Assembly: GCA_035772405.1 (NCBI GenBank)
Contig: JAYKKM010000142.1
Span: forward strand, 1,888,501-1,952,500
Direction: 5' to 3'
Source of the DNA: Chrysogorgia sp. JL179-B06
Taxonomy: Eukaryota; Cnidaria; Anthozoa; Scleralcyonacea; Chrysogorgiidae
Length of the DNA: 64,000 bases
Made by a program: the position numbers and the translations under genes. This document shows, piece after piece, positions 59,497-64,000 of the stretch. Each line of letters begins with the position of its first letter. Within the stretch, counting starts at the first letter, position 1. Under the pieces are notes generated by a model. The model saw only the letters and a list, made by a program, of their open reading frames with translations, had not been told where the DNA came from and searched no databases.

Positions 59497-59518
59497 TTAT
59501 TAGTACGTTTTGTTTACA

Positions 59519-59870
59519 AGTTGCTTAGCTTTGCTTGAAGTTTGCTTGGAAGTTGCTTAGCTTTGCTTGTAAGCAAGTCTGGTTTGCTTGAAGTTTGCTT
59601 GGAAGTTGCTTAGCTTTGCTTGTAAGCAAGTCTGGTTTGCTTGAAGTTTGCTTGGAAGCTGCTTAGCTTTGCTTGTAAGCAAGTCTGGTTTGCTTGAAGT
59701 TTGCTTGGAAGCTGCTTAGCTTTGCTTGTAAGCAAGTCTGGTTTGCTTGAAGTTTGCTTGGAAGCTGCTTAGCTTTGCTTGTAAGCAAGTCTGGTTTGCT
59801 TGAAGTTTGCTTGGAAGCTGCTTAGCTTTGCTTGTAAGCAAGTCTGGTTTGCTTGAAGTTTGCTTGGAAG
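59519..59870 (-). repeat. 53-bp tandem repeat block (unit 5)
   Basis: Same block as at 20427. Confidence 0.9.
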
Positions 59871-60284
59871 CTAGCAATAGTATACCAACATGATAACGGC
59901 GGTTTTCAAACAGAGACGCGTCAAGAACCTTGAGAACTGACGTCTATCACTCTCTAGCCTTAGTCTCTCGGTCAACTCAACGATCTCTTGGTTCAACTTC
60001 TCTAGGTGGCTGTGCTCCTCTCCTCTCTGCTTCGAGTCGCTGTGCTCCTCTCCTCTCTGCTTCGAGTCGCTGTGCTCCTCTCCTCTCTGCTTCGAGTCGC
60101 TGTGCTCCTCTCCTCTCTGCTTCGAGTCGCTGTGCTCCTCTCCTCTCTGCTTCGAGTCGCTGTGCTCCTCTCCTCTCTGCTTCGAGTCGCTGTGCTCCTC
60201 TCCTCTCTGCTTCGAGTCGCTGTGCTCCTCTCCTCTCTGCTTCGAGTCGCTGTGCTCCTCTCCTCTCTGCTTCGAGTCGCTCAT
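59871..60284 (-). CDS. 10-residue-repeat protein (unit 5, 9 repeats)
   Basis: 137 aa; a private change gives SHLEKL instead of SDLEKL after the last repeat. DNA repeats at 60012-60281. Confidence 0.65.
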   Translation of the reverse strand: MSDSKQRGEEHSDSKQRGEEHSDSKQRGEEHSDSKQRGEEHSDSKQRGEEHSDSKQRGEEHSDSKQRGEEHSDSKQRGEEHSDSKQRGEEHSHLEKLNQEIVELTERLRLESDRRQFSRFLTRLCLKTAVIMLVYYC

Positions 60285-60296
60285 TTATTATAAAGG

Positions 60297-60692
60297 ATGA
60301 CGTCAATGATGTTTGGAGGAGTCTTTAACGCGTTCGCGTTCGCGGGTGCTGGCTTCCTATTCAAGAGTATAGATAGCAATGGCTACGGCGAGGAGATGGC
60401 GAGACATAACCTTGCTGTCGAGAAACTAGCGAGAGACAGGGAGATATGGAATGAGAATGAGATAAACCGGCGAAACAAAGTCCAAGAGCTTAGACAGGAG
60501 TTGTCAGACGCGAACAAGAGTATTAACGAGACGAACGCTGCGCTTGACAACCTGAGACAGACGTTCAGAACTGAACCGGTGTTGCGAGACTACTACGAAC
60601 CCTCGACTGAGATGCAGGACTACATGATAGCGGTGGAGGGAGTTGCGGTGGGATGGGTTGGTTATAAATTTATAAACTATTTAAAGAGATAG
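60297..60692 (+). CDS. 131-aa coiled-coil protein (partial unit 6)
   Basis: Identical protein; the last fully intact array gene. Confidence 0.7.
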   Translation: MTSMMFGGVFNAFAFAGAGFLFKSIDSNGYGEEMARHNLAVEKLARDREIWNENEINRRNKVQELRQELSDANKSINETNAALDNLRQTFRTEPVLRDYYEPSTEMQDYMIAVEGVAVGWVGYKFINYLKR

Positions 60693-60711
60693 TATATATA
60701 CTAAACCAACC

Positions 60712-61327
60712 ATGTCAGTTCAACTTACTAGTTCCGATAGCTTCAAGAGCGAGAAACATCGTCTTCTCCAAGACCGAGACCAAGAAGTTCCCAGGTGGTA
60801 CTTACAAGAGGGTGAACATCGAGGTTAAGTACGAGGATGGGACCACTGGTCCTCTACTCTTAGCCACCGACAAGTGCTTCTCGACTGGTGTGTGTGTGAA
60901 TAAGAAGTTTGGAAAGGTTGCACACTCCCTACCCGTAATGTTGTACTCAGATGGACCAACAGAACAGCAGAAGAGTTTCGTTGAGACGATCAACAAGATC
61001 GTGAAGAGGTGTAACAAGCACGTTGCTGGGGAGTTGAACGAGGTCATCAGGGGAGACGAGGACAAGCCAGTGATGTTCTTAAAACTGAAGGAAGGGGAGG
61101 ATACCCTCTGCAAGACGTTGGACGTAATGGACGAGGAGGATGAAGGAGAAGAGGTTAAGGTGAGTGAGTTCGTCAAGACACCATGTGATGTCAGGGTGGT
61201 TATCGCGATCGATAACATCTACATCGGGGATAACTGTACGTCACTCCAGATCAAACCATATGAGGTGAAAGTGTGTGAGACGAAGGTCAAGAAGGTGGTT
61301 AAGAAGAAGAAAGTTAAGTTGATATAA
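60712..61327 (+). pseudogene. ssDNA-binding-like protein, frameshifted copy (unit 6)
   Basis: One extra A at 60754-60756 breaks the frame 14 codons after the start. Hairpin follows at 61359-61384. Confidence 0.7.
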
Positions 61328-61412
61328 GTAGATGTAGGTCTCGGTCGAGTGGTTCATTATTCTTATCTTTTCAGAGATAAGAATTAGTTTAAAGGATCGG
61401 ATGAGTGTATAA

Positions 61413-61763
61413 ATGATATCCAAAGGAGAAGCAACCTGTAAGAGGATCATGGAGAAGCACTTTGGAAAACCATTCACTTCAATTAGACCAGATTGGTTAA
61501 AGAATCCTGAGACTGGGAGGAACTTAGAGATAGACGTGTATAACGCCGAGCTTAAGATAGGAGTCGAGTTCAACGGGATACAACACTACGAGTTATAACG
61601 AGAGGTTCCACAAGAACTATAGTAACTTCAAGAAGCAACTGAAGAGGGATCAGTTGAAGAAGGAACTATGTAAACAACATGGAGTCAAGCTGATCAGCGT
61701 TCCATACATCTGTGAAATACTACCGTACATCATGAGACAACTTGAGAGAGCTGAATCAACTAC
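61413..61763 (+). pseudogene. Endonuclease-like protein, damaged copy (unit 6)
   Basis: An extra T at 61593-61594 stops the frame just after GIQHYE, and five bases covering the normal stop are missing near 61763. Confidence 0.7.
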
Positions 61764-61789
61764 GAGATGTCTCTATATATAATAAAGAT

Positions 61790-61936
61790 ATGACCTACTA
61801 TACCTTAAAAGAGTTAAAGAAACTCGTCAAAGATCGTAAGATCAAGCTTAAGACCAACGCGAACAAGAACTATATCCTCAACGCACTTCCATCCATCCAT
61901 CCATTTATATATTCTTTACATGTTTCATGCATATGA
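61790..61936 (+). pseudogene. SAP-like gene cut by the LINE (unit 6)
   Basis: Same truncated frame with Ala at the junction codon. Confidence 0.6.
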
Positions 61937-64000
61937 ACTGCTGGCTGTACAAAATTTTGCAAGCCAGCCATCAAAATTATCCTTACAAAACATAATACGT
62001 CGAATCTGGGAACGGTCCATCCCAAATTCATCCTCCAATTTCTTCCATGGATAATGCGATCCTTCCATAAAGAGAGTTTGTTTCTCAAATGTTTGGTTGT
62101 CCATTCTGATAACATGTGCAATCCATTTGAGATGTTGTATCTTGATGAAGTGTTGCAATGGGGTAGTTCCACATATTCTATGAATATCGGCGTTGCTGTA
62201 CTTATAAGCGTAATCCCATTCTTTTTTTTCTTTTTTTTTTTTGTTCAATACTGATATCTCTAGGTGGTGCATCTCGTCTTGTCATACCTCCTTTTACAAT
62301 TCGCCGTAGCATTCTAGTCCATTCGACTTCGAGTTTTTGTAGCTGTGTTTCGGCATTAAAGAGAGTTGCACAGTTATATATTAGTCTTGGCCTTATGAAT
62401 ACGTTGAGAAACTTCGCTCGGATCTTCACACTAATTCTATGATTCTTGAACATGTTTTTCATTTCGGCGAATTTGGCAATAGCTGTCGAGATGCGATGTT
62501 GGATCATGATATTATTATCAGCTGGTGCGATTTTTACACCAAGGTATTTGAAGCTTTTAACGTTCTTGATATTCTTGTCTTCCAGTTTAATCAGGGTCTC
62601 GCTTTCCGTGTCAGCTTGATCACCATTTATCAACATTGTTTCTGTTTTCTTTCTGGATAGTGTGAGTCCATAGCGTGAGAAGACATTTTCCACAATGATC
62701 ATACCTTTTTGAAGAGCTTCTTTTGTCTTGAAGATGATAAACATATCATCTGCATAAAGAGCACGAAATAGTTGTGATACACCGTGGGATGGATGGTTTT
62801 GAGCGTTTGCTCCGTGATGTTGTCTCATTAGGGATTTGGTATTTAAATTCGATACCATAACCGGCACCCAACATTTGTTTCAATGCGAAGTGTAGTACTC
62901 TACATACTGTGTCGAAGTAAATATTAAATAGAACCGGGCTCTCTATTCCACCTTGTCTGCATCCTGCATTAACTGGAAATGTTCTCTTCAATCCGGTTAT
63001 TCTTGCAGTTGTTTCTGTATAGATGGCTTTATTCAAATTGATTATGTGAGTACATCCTAGTCGAATATCCAAAACCCGAAACAATAGCTTCCGTGGGATT
63101 TTATCATAGGCGGCAGTCAAATCGATAAAACATATATACATTGTATCCTTCGAGGTGTTGATAATATTTCGTAATACGAATATGGCATTATCACATCCCT
63201 TGTTTTTTCGAAATCCATACTGTGTCTCGTCAATTGTTCTGTTGTACGCTTCTGATATTCGATTCAATATTATCATTGGCAGTAGACGCGAGATTACAGC
63301 CAACACATTAATGCCTCGGTAGTTCGATGCGACCGAGCGAACACCACCTTTGAAGATACAGCTTATTCGACTTTGTAGCCAAATAGTTGGAACTGCGAGT
63401 AGTGTCCAGATTAAGAGTATCAATGATGTAATATGGTTGACGAGTTTTGGACTAGAAGCTCCGTATTTCAGTTGTTCCATTTTAACGCCATCTGTGCCTT
63501 CACATTTTCCATTTTTTAATTTCAGCATTACCTTCCTGATTTCTTCCCCAGTCGGTTCTGACTGATCCACATTGATTGCATTATTCAGGCTATCCTTCAG
63601 GCACGAATTCTCTGGGTCAGTTAATTCTACTGGCATGATTATATCGTTCTCCTTGAAATGATTCTGGAAGTGCTCGTGTAATGTTTCTTTTGATATCAAA
63701 AAATCTCGAGATTGTTGGTGCATATGGTGTTTCTTCGCTTCTGCAAATTCCCTTTCGATTTGTCTGGCCTCATTCGCCTGGTTAATTGAGTCAGCTTTTT
63801 CCCTGTAGAAGTCGTTCATAAGAGATTGCCGTTTCTTCTTCACTTGTTGTTTGAGGTTTTTTAGTTTGGACTCATCATCTGTGTTGTTTTGTTGTTTCAT
63901 GAGTTCTTGCAGTTCATCATTTTCCCACGGTTGTTTTCGTTTTCCCTTCACGTTGTGAGTATCACAGACTGTGGATGATGCGTTCTTAATTGCCTCGATG
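61886..64000 (-). mobile_element. Longer LINE copy, 5' end outside window
   Basis: The 3' part up to about 62795 equals the array LINE (T8-C-T12 form, like unit 3). Beyond that it continues into reverse transcriptase regions missing from the array: SCIFKGGVRSVASNYRGINVL, TQYGFRKNKGCDNAIFVLR, CFIDLTAAYDKIPRKLL and AGCRQGGIESPVLFNIY, in the normal order before YADD. An extra T near 62797-62800 separates the two frames. Upstream of 63951 the frame stays open to the window edge. It is a non-LTR retrotransposon; clade not assigned. Confidence 0.85.

Larger units (their letters stand above)
11357..62795. repeat. Tandem array: five full 9.7-9.8 kb units plus a partial sixth
   Basis: Units measured from the start of the 131-aa gene are 11440-21234, 21235-30969, 30970-40765, 40766-50531, 50532-60296, and a partial one from 60297. 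All are head-to-tail and nearly identical. Length differences come mainly from the 30-bp repeat number (10, 8, 10, 9 and 9 copies at the ends of units 1-5) and a homopolymer. The left edge is inside the 30-bp repeat gene, next to the palindrome. The right edge is inside the LINE, near 62795. Confidence 0.95.

Noticed and set aside
11357..62795. Domesticated particle factory like those of parasitoid wasps
   Set aside because: Attractive because structural genes are amplified without replication genes, but the truncated capsid gene argues against functional particles and nothing here identifies the host. Kept only as a hypothesis under the array findings.
1..64000. Bacterial or phage contamination
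   Set aside because: A LINE reverse transcriptase, a chromodomain integrase and poxvirus/Polinton-type genes indicate a eukaryotic host.

Overview
The window looks like a eukaryotic, probably invertebrate animal, genome region colonised by virus-derived DNA of the adintovirus / Polinton-like type. The reasons are a retroviral-type integrase with a chromodomain, an A32-like packaging ATPase, a type II thymidine kinase, a Bro-N family protein, capsid-like and membrane-protein genes, and a LINE retrotransposon with a YADD reverse transcriptase. I cannot name the host species. I see no rRNA, tRNA, CRISPR or spliceosomal host gene.

Region A (1-11356) is one virus-like element, partly decayed. From left to right it carries a zinc-finger gene open at the window edge, thymidine kinase, and a Bro-N/VRR-NUC/zinc-finger fusion. 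A minus-strand cluster follows (2206-4901): a frameshifted virion-type gene, a LamG-like gene and two tiny genes. A plus-strand cluster follows that: two tandem paralogues of a beta-rich capsid-like protein, integrase (frameshifted near its start), a large membrane-associated protein, a 48-residue remnant of what I take to be the major capsid protein, the packaging ATPase and a myristoylation-signal protein. After that comes 1.1 kb without genes but rich in small repeats and hairpins, ending in a 169-bp palindrome.

Region B (11357 to about 62795) is a tandem array: five complete units of 9.74-9.80 kb and a partial sixth, nearly identical to each other. Taking each unit from the start of its 131-aa gene, they begin at 11440, 21235, 30970, 40766, 50532 and 60297. 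Each unit holds, in order: 131-aa protein (+), ssDNA-binding-like protein (+), endonuclease-like protein (+), truncated SAP-like gene (+), a 5'-truncated LINE (-), putative major capsid protein (-), 376-aa membrane-associated protein (-), 217-aa capsid-like protein (-), 435-aa protein (+), 278-aa LamG-like protein (+), three small membrane genes (+), two small membrane genes (-), a 53-bp tandem repeat block, and a gene built of a 10-residue repeat (-). Five of these genes, the 217-, 376-, 435- and 278-aa genes and the capsid gene, have relatives or a remnant in region A with the same divergent layout, so both regions come from related viruses. The unit has no recognisable polymerase, integrase, ATPase or protease. 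Most unit genes start in a TAAATG or TATAATAAATG context resembling a poxvirus-type late promoter; region A genes mostly do not.

Region C (62795-64000) leaves the array inside the LINE: the sequence switches from the truncated array LINE to a longer LINE copy whose reverse transcriptase frame runs off the window. This is either a recombination point or an assembly join.

The most interesting proposal is an amplified cassette of viral structural and DNA-handling genes, lacking mobility and replication genes, beside a related element that still has packaging and integration genes. Whether it is alive, domesticated or an inert duplication cannot be decided from sequence alone. Functional names rest on motifs seen here and family knowledge, without any database search.
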